A stretch of 64,000 bases of DNA from Paragonimus westermani (taxonomy: Eukaryota; Platyhelminthes; Trematoda; Plagiorchiida; Troglotrematidae). The stretch covers positions 20,130-84,129 of the forward strand of contig QNGE01001270.1 in assembly GCA_008508345.1 (NCBI GenBank), given 5' to 3'. The notes under the pieces were generated by a model, which was not told the DNA's origin, searched no databases, and saw nothing but the letters and a program-made list of their open reading frames with translations. The position numbers and the translations under genes were made by a program. The stretch's first letter is position 1; each line of letters starts with the position of its first letter. Below are positions 22,600-34,115 of the stretch, piece by piece.

Positions 22600-24710
22600 A
22601 TATTCGCGGATACATTTTAAATTTTTGCGCAAGAACGGACTCAAATCCACTACATCAACAGACTTGCGGAATCTTACTTGCAAACTGTCACTTTGGAATT
22701 AGCTCGATTACGCTCAACTCATCAAAAGTTATCCTCCCTGGTTGACAGTATTAATCCATTCTGTTGCATTACCTTCGCGCTGTTCGTTTGTTCAGTACTA
22801 AAGAAAACTAGACAGTCCCACCGGTAGGAGGCTGCAACTATCGACCCCCAATGAGGATATGATATCAACCTGTGCTCCTAATCTGGATCATTATGTCAGG
22901 AATTTAACGGCACGTTCAGTGAACAGAATTAGAATTCAAGCATTTTCGATTAATCTCGGGTTTTGCATTCCGCCATTCAGTATTTCTGATATTCACGTGG
23001 AGACGCAGTTTGTGCTTTTATGTGATCAGTTGAAAACCCTAGAGCTCACATCTAATGTTGTAGCTAGTTGGTTCAAAGTTAAACCGATCGATTTGACTCA
23101 TCAGTACGGACGTATGCCAATCAAGCAAAATTGCCTATTGAGCGGAGCGCGTGTACATTCCAGTAAACAGTTAAGGAAAGATCCGAACATTATCATCTTA
23201 CCGCCGGACAAGGGCTCCGATGTAGCCAAACTGAATCAGACCGACTATATCGCTACGATGTCACAAATTCCGGCAGGCCGCTCAAAATTCCGTCTGGATG
23301 CTAAACATAAAGATTTCACTCTAGCTGTTGAATAGAAAGTCACCGACTATCACCGGAACCTAAAAATGGGTGGCTTGATTTATGAAAAAACCTACCATGA
23401 ACTCTCACCCAAAGGATCTCAGATACCCAAAGTGTATACCTTGGCCGAAACTCATAAACCAGGCATACCTTTGAGATGTATACTATCGATGGTCAGCTCG
23501 TCGTACCATAAACGGACGCAGTGACTCGTCCGGTTGCTGAAACCACTATGCAAAATGATTGCTGAGCATAACCCGAAAGGCACATTTATTTTGTTAATTC
23601 CTTAAAATATCTCAAACTAAAGGACAAGATAATGGTATTTTTATGTAAAATTACTCTTTACAAATGTTACGCTAACCGAAGTGATATTGAGTATTCATGG
23701 CTTTACAGAAATTCGTAAGCTCTTGTACCTGTGTACTATGAATATCCAGTTTTTAATCAATGGTAAGTTCTATCGACAAATTGACGGCTTAGCAATGGGA
23801 TGTCCACTGGGGCCGATACTCGTTGATATTCTCATGGCGTATATAGAAAGACAAGCAGCAGCAGTTATTCAGCCCACAACGTTGTATAAGCAATATGTTG
23901 ATGACATATTTTGTGTGTGACTCAAGAAACGATGTTGACCAACTCTGTGCACAACTGAATAGTCTACATCTGAACGTTGCGTTCACCACAGAAGTTCAGG
24001 AGAACAATAAACTTGCCTTCTTAGATGCGGAAATGTCTGTGAACGATGATAGATCCGTCACGAGAACAGTGCATAGGAAGCTCACTTAGACGGGGCAGAA
24101 TATTCACTTCGAAAGTTTAACATCAATATCGCTCGAACGTGGTCTCGTTCGAACCCACTTCAGTAGGGTTCGCAGAATTTGCTCCCCCAGGACGATCGAG
24201 GAGGAATCAGCTTTTATTCACCAAACACTGGTGCACAACGGGTACCCCGCGCACCTTATCTAGAAATACGCTACAGAAAGGTCGAAACGGTCAACATCGA
24301 AAACAGTGTTCCGCAACCCCGTGTATATAACACTGTCATACAGGGGTGAGGATGTGACCAGCCTCATGTAACGTAGGCTAAACTGTGCCCTCAGAGCTGT
24401 GTACAACGGGGCAGAATGCAGACCAATCATGCAGATGACATGGCTGCTTAACACACCGAGGAAAGACCCAAGCAACTCATTCGCCACATCCAACTCGCAC
24501 TTGTGGAGTCAAGTACATCGACCGACCGATGAGCTTGCTTGGGACATGACATTTGGAGGAAGCGGAACACGTAATTCAAGTGGAGAAGGTTTTTCGTGTG
24601 TCGTGTGACCCGATCAATAGACACATTTCGCTTTTTACTGAGATCGTTGCGAGACACCGCTACAAACCCTCTTGTGTACAGACTCAACTGTTAGTTAACC
24701 TATCACTATC
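22600..24710 (+). pseudogene. Penelope-like element, nearly complete coding region, decayed
   Basis: Several frames together cover the whole protein in order. The N-terminal region (LRKNGLKSTTSTDLRNL near 22625) leads into the RT N-terminal part (DPNIIILPPDKGSDVAKL near 23190). Then come IPKVYTLAETHKPGIPLR (near 23410), a motif B-like QIDGLAMGCPLGPI and motif C LYKQYVDDIFCV (23681-23920). After a frameshift come the thumb (TGQNIHFESL), PVYITLSYRGEDVTSLM, a mutated GIY-YIG (CGVKYIDRP near 24500) and the usual C-terminal tail (HRYKPSCVQTQLLVNLSLSW), ending near 24710. The catalytic YVDD is intact, but several frameshifts and stops make it nonfunctional. It shows the full architecture expected of an autonomous element. 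Confidence 0.85.
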
Positions 24711-25116
24711 ATGGTGTTGAGAGTTTGCAGTCATGATTTCATGTTATTCGTTAAGTTGTTATCATTTGAATGTGTTGGTTATGCCGTTTACATAAATTTA
24801 TTTCGTTGTCTTGTCTTAAGCTTGAACTATCTATCAGCTATCTATCAGCTTCCGTTTAGTTCCGCGTGTTTACACTGCAAGATCGATGTTGCCTACAGCG
24901 TAAGTTTCTTGCTCGACCAGTTTGTTTGTATTCTATGTCAACCCATTCGAATATGGCTGGTTTTGTGTGCTATTCCTATCGCCAGTGGGTCATCCTTATT
25001 GTACGCTGTTTTAAACTGATGTTTGCTAATTGATCACAGTCCGTGTATCGTACCGGAAGAATACATCCTACGTAACTTTACTTGTGTGTCCTAAACGTAT
25101 TCTGACTCTCCCTATT

Positions 25117-25493
25117 TGGACTCTAACGCATGCTGGTTCTCAGACCAGTGTTACCACTCGAGCACCGAAACGTGCGTGTGACCGCTCGGGTGTTGTCGAT
25201 CGTGGACCCTGCTGTCCGAAACACTGGAACAGTGGGACCGAGCAGCTCGACTGGAAATTCGCGCACATCTGCCCCACTCACAGCCAGCTAATCTAGCTGT
25301 CGTTTCAACGGTGTGTTGTGTCCGTTCGCTCACCTGACTCGGTTAGCGGACGTGTGTTGTTGGTGTGAATTGTGTTGAGGCTAGAAAAAAATAACCATTC
25401 GGACGTGTTGCTCACGCGCCAAACGATGAATGTTAATTATGGTGTGCCTTTTGGTTTGGATTTGAATTCTGGAGCTGGATACATAATTATGGG
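25117..25493 (+). repeat. Dispersed repeat B, copy 2
   Basis: Inverted counterpart of 14430-14778. Both run from AACGCATGCT to a GAATTCTG plus ATTATGAG-type end. Substitutions and small insertions are scattered evenly, as expected for two old copies of a noncoding repeat. Confidence 0.8.
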
Positions 25494-25949
25494 GCCTACT
25501 GTAATTTATGCCAGTTTTACTAAGACTAAAATCTACGTGGAGACAAGATTTCACCTTGCAGAAAGACGTGTATCAACTCCTGGAAAAAGAGTCGATTCGC
25601 CAAACAGTACAGGTTGTCCACGATCATCCTCATTAACGAGGATGATAGCGGTGTGATCAACCAGTTCAGTGGCGTTAATCACTGAGGGCGCAACAGAGGG
25701 ATATTCGCTGGGCTTTGATGTATCACTTAATGTCATACCATCAAGTTCATTCAAGAAGGCTAATTTAGTCGAACTAAATACACAGCGGAAGATGTGGATT
25801 GATGTGATGATGGACTTCAAAAGAGTGCCAACTTTCAAGCTATGGATTCAGAGAATGACTAGCATTTATGGACTTTACATTCTGGTTGTTAACCGTGGTG
25901 CTGATGAGTTTCATCGTGATTAACCACTGTGAATCTGCACGAGTTAGCT

Positions 25950-27977
25950 GGATACGACGTTTCTCATTGGTGGTCCTGTTTTTGATGGAATTTCCGGTCG
26001 TATGTCAGGAGTCGTCAGTTTATATGTGGTTACAGATACTGTTTCCAGTCCGAGAGATTCCGTTGACCATACTTGGTGAATGAGTGGCAGTACAAGACCG
26101 ATTAGGTCACATAAACGCGACTGTTCCAGTAGGAGAACCGCTAGACTGGATCAGTCAGTTTGTCATAACTTTGAAGAAGCCAAATGATATCAGTCTGTGC
26201 GTCAACTACTAGCCACCTGATAAGGTGTATTTGTGACGGTATCAATCATCAATCGTATTCAACCGGAACCGCGCGAAGGTCGATTTTTTATTGTTCAGGG
26301 TTGTTTAACCTGTAGCCTTCCAAGTGTTGTTTAACAGAACCACCTGGTACTCATTTCAATGCCACCGAGCAGGCTGGAGCCCGTCTTGCCCCAACCCTTT
26401 CTTCTCTTGGTTGTTGCCGTTAGTCCCAGTCTAGGCTAGATATGACCACTTATCACATTTCCAGACATTCCTGGATGTATATGGTTTGTTTTTCAGATCC
26501 TACCGTTTTCTTTCAGTTTGAAGTCTGTTGGACTACATTTCTATTGCTACTCAGGACGGCGTTCTGGACCGTCGGTGGACGAGGCTTAAGCACGTGCATG
26601 CGCTCATTACATGAAGAGTGCTCGTGGCTATTGTTCACTACGTTTGAATATTCACTCGTCAGTGTAAATTCCAGTTCGCCGGCCGCTTGAGTGATGAACA
26701 AAAACAATGACCCCTGCGATTAAGGGAAGCTGAATGAGGGTAAAGCAATAGAGCAAAATACCGTGAAAATTTTCTTGAGGCAGTGCTCCGCAAGTAGTTC
26801 AATCTGGCCGTGTGCATCCCGCGCCAACAGCCACAGCAGAGTTAGAAAAGGAGATCCTACGGGTTGTTTACTCCTGCACACTGCACATAACACGTAGGAT
26901 TAGAAGGGTTAAACTACCCCCATCCCTACAAATCCTCCTGTGCGATCGGCCAAAAAGCAGATTTAAGGATAACGTGTTACACAAGTCACGTCACGACCTC
27001 TCCGAAATAACCAATAGAATTGAAGACAAGTAAAGCCAATAAAATTGAGGGCAGTTACAGCCAATGAAATTGACGTTAGTTTTTGTAGACTTCATGGGGT
27101 ATCAAGACTAAAGTCCGCAGATATTTCTAACACGTTGCATAGGTCATGCGAAGAAGTGAAGGTCCAATAAAAAGAGGTCACCTCTCGCGAACATTCCATA
27201 ATGTCAGGCGAACACACGATAGACTCCGAGAAGATAAATAGATGTCGTCATGTCACTAGTTCTTGATGGTTTGAAAACGGTATCACGATTGAATGGTATG
27301 GTCAATAGTTTGAGTTGATTTCTTCAAAACGTGTCCACATTTTGACCCGTAAAAGACCACTATGGAATTGGAAGGAAGAACAACAGACAGCATTGTCTAA
27401 ATTAAGATGAGCTGTTGCTGAGTCTCCCACATTGAATTACTACAATCTAGCACTCTCTTTAATTAATCTGTGTGATAGCGGTAAAAACCGGCCTGGTTGA
27501 CAGTGGTATTACAGAACGGTGGACTGAGAGACCAGCGAATTAGCAACCTTTCATCCACAGAATGGAGCCATGCGTGAACTAAGAAGGAACTGTTAGCAAT
27601 GATATTCACACTGCAGTAGTTTGACACGTATACTTTTGATCGGAAAACAATGGTTCATACTGGTAAGAAATCGTTAGTTCCAATAGTGAGCAAAACCGTT
27701 ATCCATTGCACCGAGGAAGCCACATATAATGCTAACCAGAATGTTAAAATATGACGTCGAATCGACCTATTAGCCAAGAACTCAGATGCACAAAGGTAAC
27801 ACGTTGTCGAGAGCTTGTGGGAAAGGTTCCTCTTTCGAAGAGCTTCATTTTGACACTATTGTGGCTATAGATCACACTATGATGGAAATCGTCCTAACCA
27901 CATACCTAAAAGAAGCAACGGCACCAGACACTGCGTTACAACGTCCGGCTGAAACAATTAGAAACGGATGGTCATAT
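25950..27977 (+). pseudogene. pol: Ty3/Gypsy pol remnant (RT and RNase H)
   Basis: At 26090-26225 the frame reads VPVGEPLDWISQFVITLKK followed by CVNY, the N-terminal RT segment of Gypsy elements (usually VDEPTDWVSSxVVxxKKxGxLRxCxD). The RT core is missing. From about 27285 the frame resumes with GMVNSL, then RPLWNWKEEQQTALSKL (RT thumb/connection). RNase H pieces follow: FHPQNGAMRELRRN and PRKPHIMLTRMLKYDVEST, ending MHKGNTLSRACG (usually YLADTLSRA), then the pre-integrase linker to 27975. Many stops and an unidentified 1-kb stretch (26260-27285) interrupt it. It is closest to the K02A2.6-like type with the PVDEP motif. Confidence 0.8.
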
Positions 27978-28247
27978 TGTAGCGAGAAGGCGTCCAATAA
28001 AGCACAATCTTTATTGTCCAAATCGCTAGTCACATGCAACGCGCGCTCTCTCGTTTATGAGTCGCAATTCCAACCCGCAGCACCCCCCGGTTTCCGTTCA
28101 CACGTCGTGTGCACTTCTAACCGGTTTACGTGCGTGACCGGTGCCTTCTATCGGAGGGTTTTTCGCTTGCCATTCCTCGTCTGTTTGTCCGATTCCGTTG
28201 CGCGATGGCTCGTCCGGCTGCTCGTGCTGTCCGCCATCCACCCAGTG
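27978..28247 (-). repeat. Repeat C (LTR-like), cut by assembly gap
   Basis: Starts TGTAGCGAGAAGGCGTCC on + and contains CAATAAAGCACAATCTTTATTG, which carries an AATAAA on each strand. It matches 49763 onward and 32942 onward. Read on the minus strand, the polyadenylation signal sits about 40 bp before a TACA terminus, the arrangement seen in the family A LTR, so minus is the likely sense strand. It lies directly against the Gypsy linker. Confidence 0.75.
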
Positions 28248-28499
28248 NNNNNNNNNNNNNNNNNNNNNNNNNNNNNNNNNNNNNNNNNNNNNNNNNNNNN
28301 NNNNNNNNNNNNNNNNNNNNNNNNNNNNNNNNNNNNNNNNNNNNNNNNNNNNNNNNNNNNNNNNNNNNNNNNNNNNNNNNNNNNNNNNNNNNNNNNNNNN
28401 NNNNNNNNNNNNNNNNNNNNNNNNNNNNNNNNNNNNNNNNNNNNNNNNNNNNNNNNNNNNNNNNNNNNNNNNNNNNNNNNNNNNNNNNNNNNNNNNNNN
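28248..28499. other. Assembly gap (252 N)
   Basis: Run of N bounded on the right by a CA dinucleotide repeat, which may explain the failed assembly. Confidence 1.
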
Positions 28500-28525
28500 C
28501 ACACACACACACACACACACACACA
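28500..28525. repeat. (CA)n microsatellite, 13 units visible
   Basis: A pure CA run that continues an unknown distance into the gap on its left. Confidence 0.95.
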
Positions 28526-28939
28526 AGATTTGGAACTGTCATTGGTCATGTTCACGGTCAAGCCAAAAGCCGCCAGGCCCTCTCACATGTTAGAAGAAAT
28601 TAGATGTTTGAGACACAAGACACAACATCGTCGCACCCGTACTGTAGACGCGAACTAAGCGGTACACGGTCGCATCGAGAGGATTTTGGCTCCGAGGCTC
28701 GTACAGGCTCACAGAACAAAGGAATTACTAGTCAAGGATTACGCTGACATCAGCCTAGCTCTTCGAAAACCCCTCCTCGCAAGTCTCCACGTATTCAAGC
28801 AGTGATCTGCAACAATCATGTGTACACTGTTAGCCGGATTTCGATAAGTTCAAACACTTGGTTTTCTAGCTGATTATTCGTTTATATATGTCACACTACT
28901 AGTTACTTGTTATACATATGTGTTTTTTACCGGCGTCGT

Positions 28940-29147
28940 TATCTTTTAGTGACAAGTAACCCTCGTGCTAATAACACCGAGGAAGCCACAGAGAAGGCTA
29001 ATCAAAATGCATAAATATGACATCGAATCGACTTATCAACCGAGGACTCAGAAGCACATAGGTGACATACCATCCCAAAGTTCGCGAGAAAAACCCGCCT
29101 TCAAACAGCCTCAGTTTGACATCATTGCAGTCGTTGATTCCGTGTGA
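28940..29147 (+). pseudogene. Ty3/Gypsy RNase H C-terminal fragment, second copy
   Basis: Encodes ITPRKPQRRLIKMHKYDIEST, YQPRTQKHIGDIP and FKQPQFDIIAVVDSV. This is a second version of the segment at 27700-27860 (APRKPHIMLTRMLKYDVEST, MHKGNTLSRACG). It matches the end of Gypsy RNase H and the start of the linker. The two copies differ at many residues, so they came from separate insertions or an old duplication. Confidence 0.7.
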
Positions 29148-29523
29148 TCCCAGAAGTTCTGATAAAGCGTAGTCATTCGAACACTTTCTACCGCCACGTA
29201 TGTGAGGCGGACTGAGGTCAATGAACCCTAAACTAATTCAATAATGTTACTGAATCAAACAGGCTACGTATTGAAAGTGTCAGATGCAACAAGAATAAAT
29301 AAGATAAACTTACATGTAATTCCATTTGACAAACCCGATTGCACAGAGTTAGTGGGCAACACAATGGTTCTCAGCGAGCGCATACAACAGTCAAAACAGT
29401 CGGTATTGCGTTTAATAATGCATAAACCCGATCGAGAACAGACTCGTTATCTAGGGCGGTGCCGACGTTGTGTTATAGACCGTTTGCCAGGATGAGAAGG
29501 TTAATCACGCGAATAGACATGTA

Positions 29524-29834
29524 CAGATACGAACTCCCAAGAAACGGCGGTCAGTCAGTGTGGTAAACGACTGAAGCAGAACAACCGTGTGGACGTGTGC
29601 ACTGGATTCAAGCTAGCATGATCAGAGTCCATACCGGCTGCTGTGACTGATTGCAATGACCCGGGCGCATGTTGTGGATCACGACAACCGACTGGTGGAA
29701 GTCTTAGCTGACATTCTGCTTGTATGTTCTGTGGACGAGCAGTGTCTGCTGCACTGTCAAGTGTTTCATACAAATTTCATACAGCGGATTGTTAGGTAGT
29801 GGGTGTATGGATTATATCGAAATAGCTGCGGCTT
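29524..29834 (-). repeat. Penelope-like element 3' region, left inverted arm
   Basis: Its reverse complement matches 31918-32186 from CATACGAACTCCCAAGAAACG-type to GCTGCGGCTT-type ends. The left arm carries about 42 extra bases near 29705-29750. It lies downstream (on -) of the Penelope-like coding sequence ending at 30186, so it is probably element 3' UTR. Confidence 0.85.
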
Positions 29835-30185
29835 CACACTATAGTCAGGATTTTCTGAGATGCTGTTGCCGTATCCCTCAGTTTGAAGGAACAGCTGTCT
29901 TAAACGCATTATTGCCATAGCTGTCGGTTTCCGCTTCTCCGGATGGCGGTGCCTGGATTCATTACAAGTATTTCGTGAGCGCAAATCTGGATAATTGAGC
30001 TCAGCCGACTCTGCAGTAAAACAATGGGAAGACGCAATTCATGTGATGTTCTCCGGAGTAACATTTCGTACATTCTGATCCCACATGGACATGTAACTAA
30101 TTTTAAACGAGTCAAAATTTCACAGAGCAGGAGAGATTAAACAAACGGATACCAGAAATGAAAATCAAAATTGTGGGAATGCCGA

Positions 30186-31189
30186 CTACCAGGGTAGCCG
30201 CAGCATCAACACAAATTGTTTTTGAACACACAGAGGGGGACTGTGGAGTTTAATGGCCAAGGCCTCAGAAAACTGGAGTAAGCGTTTCCGGTTGCTCCGA
30301 AAGATCACCGAGAACGCGTCAGAAACTTTGACTATGCGTTTCGTTTGTATTATGTGCCTTGCAACCGAAGATGCGGGATGCCGTCCATCGGCATCCATCG
30401 GCTCCTGGCGTTTCTAATTGCGTCTCAAGCCATTTGGGTCCATGCTCTTTGATACGAACAGCTAAATGTCGGTTTGTCCTCCTTATGTAGCTCATACTGC
30501 AGCAACTTGAGCATTTGTATAAACAATGAGATGTGACAGACATACATTGTTTGTTCGTAACCGGGGCGACTGGTAGAGTTCTCGTTCGTTGTATTATACA
30601 GAGCTTTACAGCGTTAAGTCCTGGATACAACCGCTGTTAGACGCTTCCTCGTCACTGTTGGCCAGCTGTCCCCTGGGAACAGGAGTTCTAAATACACCGT
30701 CCTGTTCGGTACCGTCGTCACTTCTATAGTTGGGATGACGGCTTTGCTGTACTTTTTAATAAATCGCAGGTGGTACCCGTTGACCTGCAGAGTGTCTGTC
30801 AGTAAGCCTAACTCTAGTTGTATGTTGTCTCCAGTGCAAATCCTCCGTGCTCTATGGAAAAGCGTCCTGACTAGACTTCTCTTATGCTGCATCCGACAGA
30901 AGCTTTCGAAGTGCATGCACTGTCCAGTCCAAGTAGGTTTCCTGTAGACGGATCGCCCTAGTGTGCCATCTGGTCTTCGAGTGACTAGAATGTCCAGGTA
31001 CGGAAGGCAGTCCTTTGCTTCGTTCCCTCTCGTCAGTTTCAAGTTCGGGTGAGCCTGGTTCAACTTCGAGAATAACGTATTTGATTCACTCGAGATCTCA
31101 AAGATGGCTAGAATATCATCTACACTATCAATATGTGTTGATACTGTGGCTACCCTGGTAGTCGGCATTCTCACAATTTTGATTTTCAC
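30186..31189 (-). pseudogene. Penelope-like element, 5'-truncated: RT motif C to GIY-YIG and C-terminal tail
   Basis: On the minus strand, RT coding starts at the motif C codons (SVDDILAIFE near 31124) and continues through YLDILVTRRPDGTL, SVYRKPTWTGQCMHFESF and the thumb. After a frame change come GIY-YIG (SCCSMSYIRRTNRHLAVRIKEH, about 30500) and the tail FSEALAIKLHSPPLCVQKQF, ending LRLPW-stop at 30186. GIY-YIG endonucleases nick target DNA for priming. The first 60 bases or so of the open frame (31189-31131) are not RT; they are the antisense of another element's 3' end. The RT N-terminal two-thirds is absent. Confidence 0.85.
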
Positions 31190-31193
31190 TTTT
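31131..31193 (+). repeat. C-terminal codons of a second, oppositely oriented Penelope-like copy
   Basis: The + strand reads YVLILWLPW-stop and then noncoding sequence. It is the inverted counterpart of 30151-30213, where the minus strand reads FVLMLRLPW-stop. The two elements therefore meet head to head at about 31125-31131. Confidence 0.8.
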
Positions 31194-31917
31194 GGTATCG
31201 AAGTCTGTCAATTTCATTAGTGAGACACTGTTACCAACTGAACAACATGCAGTAGTTAACCCTGTAACGACCCATTGTTGTGCGTCAAACCGGATAGCTT
31301 AATCTCAGCCATTCATTCGTCCCACATCTGGTCAGAAGTCACTGCGCCTGCCAACGCTCTAAGTCACAGACCAACGTCATGAGCTTCTCAGACCAACGCG
31401 TCGGCCGACAGTCCCGGTCCAATCTGTAGGCACAGACTCAGCTACGCGTTTCCAACCTCCACCATCCCGAACCCTATTCTGCCACCACAGTGGTTACCAG
31501 TGCTGCATATGGAACGCACGCACGTACCCGCTGTACCATCTTCAGATGCGACAAGCATATGATACGCAGACACATGTCACAAAGCTCGCGGATCCATGGC
31601 ACAACACAAATCCTAATGACCCGATTTGAGCGGTGAACAGTTCAGCAGCACGCCAAGCCAACGGACATGAGGACGTGAACTACACTAAAGCCCCAGAGCT
31701 CCACATCGCACCCGCGTGATCCTGTTCTTTTAACATTACCAACACACCGCGTGCACTTGGGTGTTGTTGCCCGTACTTGTATCAACACGAACAATATTTT
31801 ATTTTGTACATGAGGCTCTGTTTTTTGTCTTTTCCCAATCGTTTATATCACTATGCTTACTTTAATTATATACCTCAATTCTGAACTGTGTATCCTCATT
31901 CTGTTATAAGTAATGTT

Positions 31918-32186
31918 AAGCCGCAGCTATTTCGATATAATCCATACACCCTCTACCTAACAATCCGCTGTATGAAACTTGTATGAAACACTTGACAGTG
32001 CGGTAGGCACTGCACCAGTCGGTTGTCGTGATCCACAACATGCGCCCGGGTCATTGCAATCCGTCACAGCAGCCGGTATGAACTTTGATCATGCTAGCTT
32101 GAATCCAGTGCACACGTCCACACGGTTTTCCTGCTTCAGTCGTTTACCACACTGACTGACCGCCGTTTCTTGGGAGTTCGTATGTG
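31918..32186 (+). repeat. Penelope-like element 3' region, right inverted arm
   Basis: Inverted counterpart of 29524-29834, in the sense orientation of the + strand copy whose stop codon lies near 31157. The 720 bp between that stop and this arm differ from the left side, so an insertion or deletion separates them. Confidence 0.8.
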
Positions 32187-32941
32187 TTACATCGTTCCTG
32201 GTGATTTAAGATAATCCACTCAGTGACGAGTACTCGACAACTCCAATAACGCTTATTCAGACGGTCGAGTTGCCGGAACTATCTCACTAGTCCAAAAAAC
32301 ATCAGAAAACGCGATCTAAGAGATTGGAGTTTATACCACACTGTTTCATAAAATTACAATTAAGACGCTATCTCACCTCGAGTGTGAATTAGTCGGATAA
32401 GCAAATTATCCAGTAGAAAAGCGTTCAAAATGAAATAACCAAAACACGAGTTCACCAACGACCACCAGTGAACGGGAAATGAGTTCATAAGAACAATCGG
32501 GTGCAGATGAAGGTGAAAATGTGTCAAACAATATCAGAAAGGGAAGTTTTACTAGATTAGCAATGATAGTTATAAAAGGAAGAGAGCAAACACTGTGCAG
32601 TTATGGTACAACGTTCATTATGATTGTTTACTGCACACAATAGGGATTAATAAAGACAAATTTAGGATCGGCTTTTTGCAAACAAACGAAACACGCCTCA
32701 ACAAATTCACCATTCTGCATCATATCAAACAAATGCGACAAACGTACCAGACAAACTTCAACAGATCCAACAGTATGTGTACATGTCTATTCGTGTGGTA
32801 AACTCTCTAACCTTGGCAAACGGTCTGCAACACAGAGTCGGTACCATCCTGGAAAATATCACTAACTTGCTGAGGCCAATTTAATGGGTACTTCAATAAG
32901 AGAAGTATTTGAGGCTAGTTAACAACCAACCAGTTGCTCAT

Positions 32942-33230
32942 TGTGAAACGAGAGGTCGTTCAATAAAGCACGATCTTTACTGTCCAACTCGTATGTTCCG
33001 ACGCCATGCGCGCGCTCATGTTTATGATCCGGAGTTTTAGTCCACAGTACAGCGACGGTTCCCACTAAAAAGTCATGTGCACTTCCACCTGATTTTGTGT
33101 GCTTGGCTGACGCTTTCTGTCGTGAGTTTCTCGTTTCCCATCTCTCGCCCGTTGAGCCGATTTCGTTGGGTGATGACTCGTTTCGTCGTTGGTGTTTTTC
33201 GCAATCAATCCACTATGGACTTTGGCCACA
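32942..33230 (-). repeat. Repeat C (LTR-like), diverged copy
   Basis: Starts TGTGAAACGAGAGGTCG on + with CAATAAAGCACGATCTTTACTGTCC. It follows the 27.98-kb copy through GCGCGCTC, GTCATGTGCACTTC and CGCTTTCTGTCG-type segments to AATCCACTATGG. The right end is not resolved. Confidence 0.65.
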
Positions 33231-33563
33231 ACTTACCACTGTGTTAAGACAGTTCACGGAGATATGCCATCGAGATGTTCCACTACCCAATAGTCGCGCC
33301 GACGACTTCATCATCCATCACAGTTGGATAGGAAAACTGTGCAGTGGGCTCACAGGCAACGGAAAAATTACTCCGATGAATAGGAAAATCGACATGGAAC
33401 CTTCTGAAAGCATGACCATTTTACAGTCAGGGCCAGTGATGAAGCACAACAATAATAATGAGCAAAAGGTAGTAATTCATGGGGTAATTATACCGTCGAA
33501 GTACTAATTAGGGGAGGTGGAAGCAACTGCATAACACGCCAGAACATGTCCGTCGGTAACTAG

Positions 33564-33869
33564 TGTAGTGAGGATAGACGGTCGCACCATACTACTCACA
33601 CCACTATTCAGTAGCCGCATGGATCGAAATGATCGCGGGATAAATGCGGGAGACATATGGGAAGGGTCGTTGGAAGACAGAATGACTTTTAATGGCTGTC
33701 GCCACATGAAGGAACTGAGACATGGTGTCCAAAGCGACTGGAACGTCCTCAGAAGAGTGCTGCGTGCAAATGAGTGTTTTTGTTTCTAGTCCCGTTGAGA
33801 GGCTTAAGTAGTATATTGGTTTCTCCAATAAAACAACCTTTGTGTCGTCCGCCTTCTGGATTCACAACA
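33564..33869 (+). repeat. Solo LTR, family A, with CTAG target duplications
   Basis: This is the best preserved copy in the window. It begins TGTAGTGAGGATAGACGGTC and ends GGATTCACAACA, with an AATAAA about 45 bp before its right end. CTAG occurs at 33560-33563 and again at 33870-33873, an exact 4-bp duplication. At 306 bp with TG...CA ends and no internal domain it is a solo LTR. CsRn1-type Ty3/Gypsy elements of trematodes have 4-bp duplications; assignment to that group is an inference. Confidence 0.9.
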
Positions 33870-34065
33870 CTAGGTTACCGTTTTGAGTAAACGAAAAGTA
33901 TTACTTTGACGTTATGGGTTGAAAGCTGGAACGGGGAACCTAGAAAGCCGATAACATTGTTAGGGATGTTAAAGAATGTGGGACCGATGGCTACCGAAGC
34001 GTAACTAATTTCAGTATCCAACAAATCAATAATTTCAATCAACAAACAATCCCGAAAAGATTTCA

Positions 34066-34080
34066 ATATATATATATATN

Positions 34081-34113
<33 letters not shown>
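34066..34113. repeat. (TA)n microsatellite with one N
   Basis: A pure TA/AT run interrupted by an N at 34080. Confidence 0.95.

Positions 34114-34115
<2 letters not shown>

Noticed and set aside
28098..28658. Several long open frames across the N run at 28248-28499 and others across 48965-49694
   Set aside because: They exist only because N codons are read as X; the real flanking coding lengths are short.
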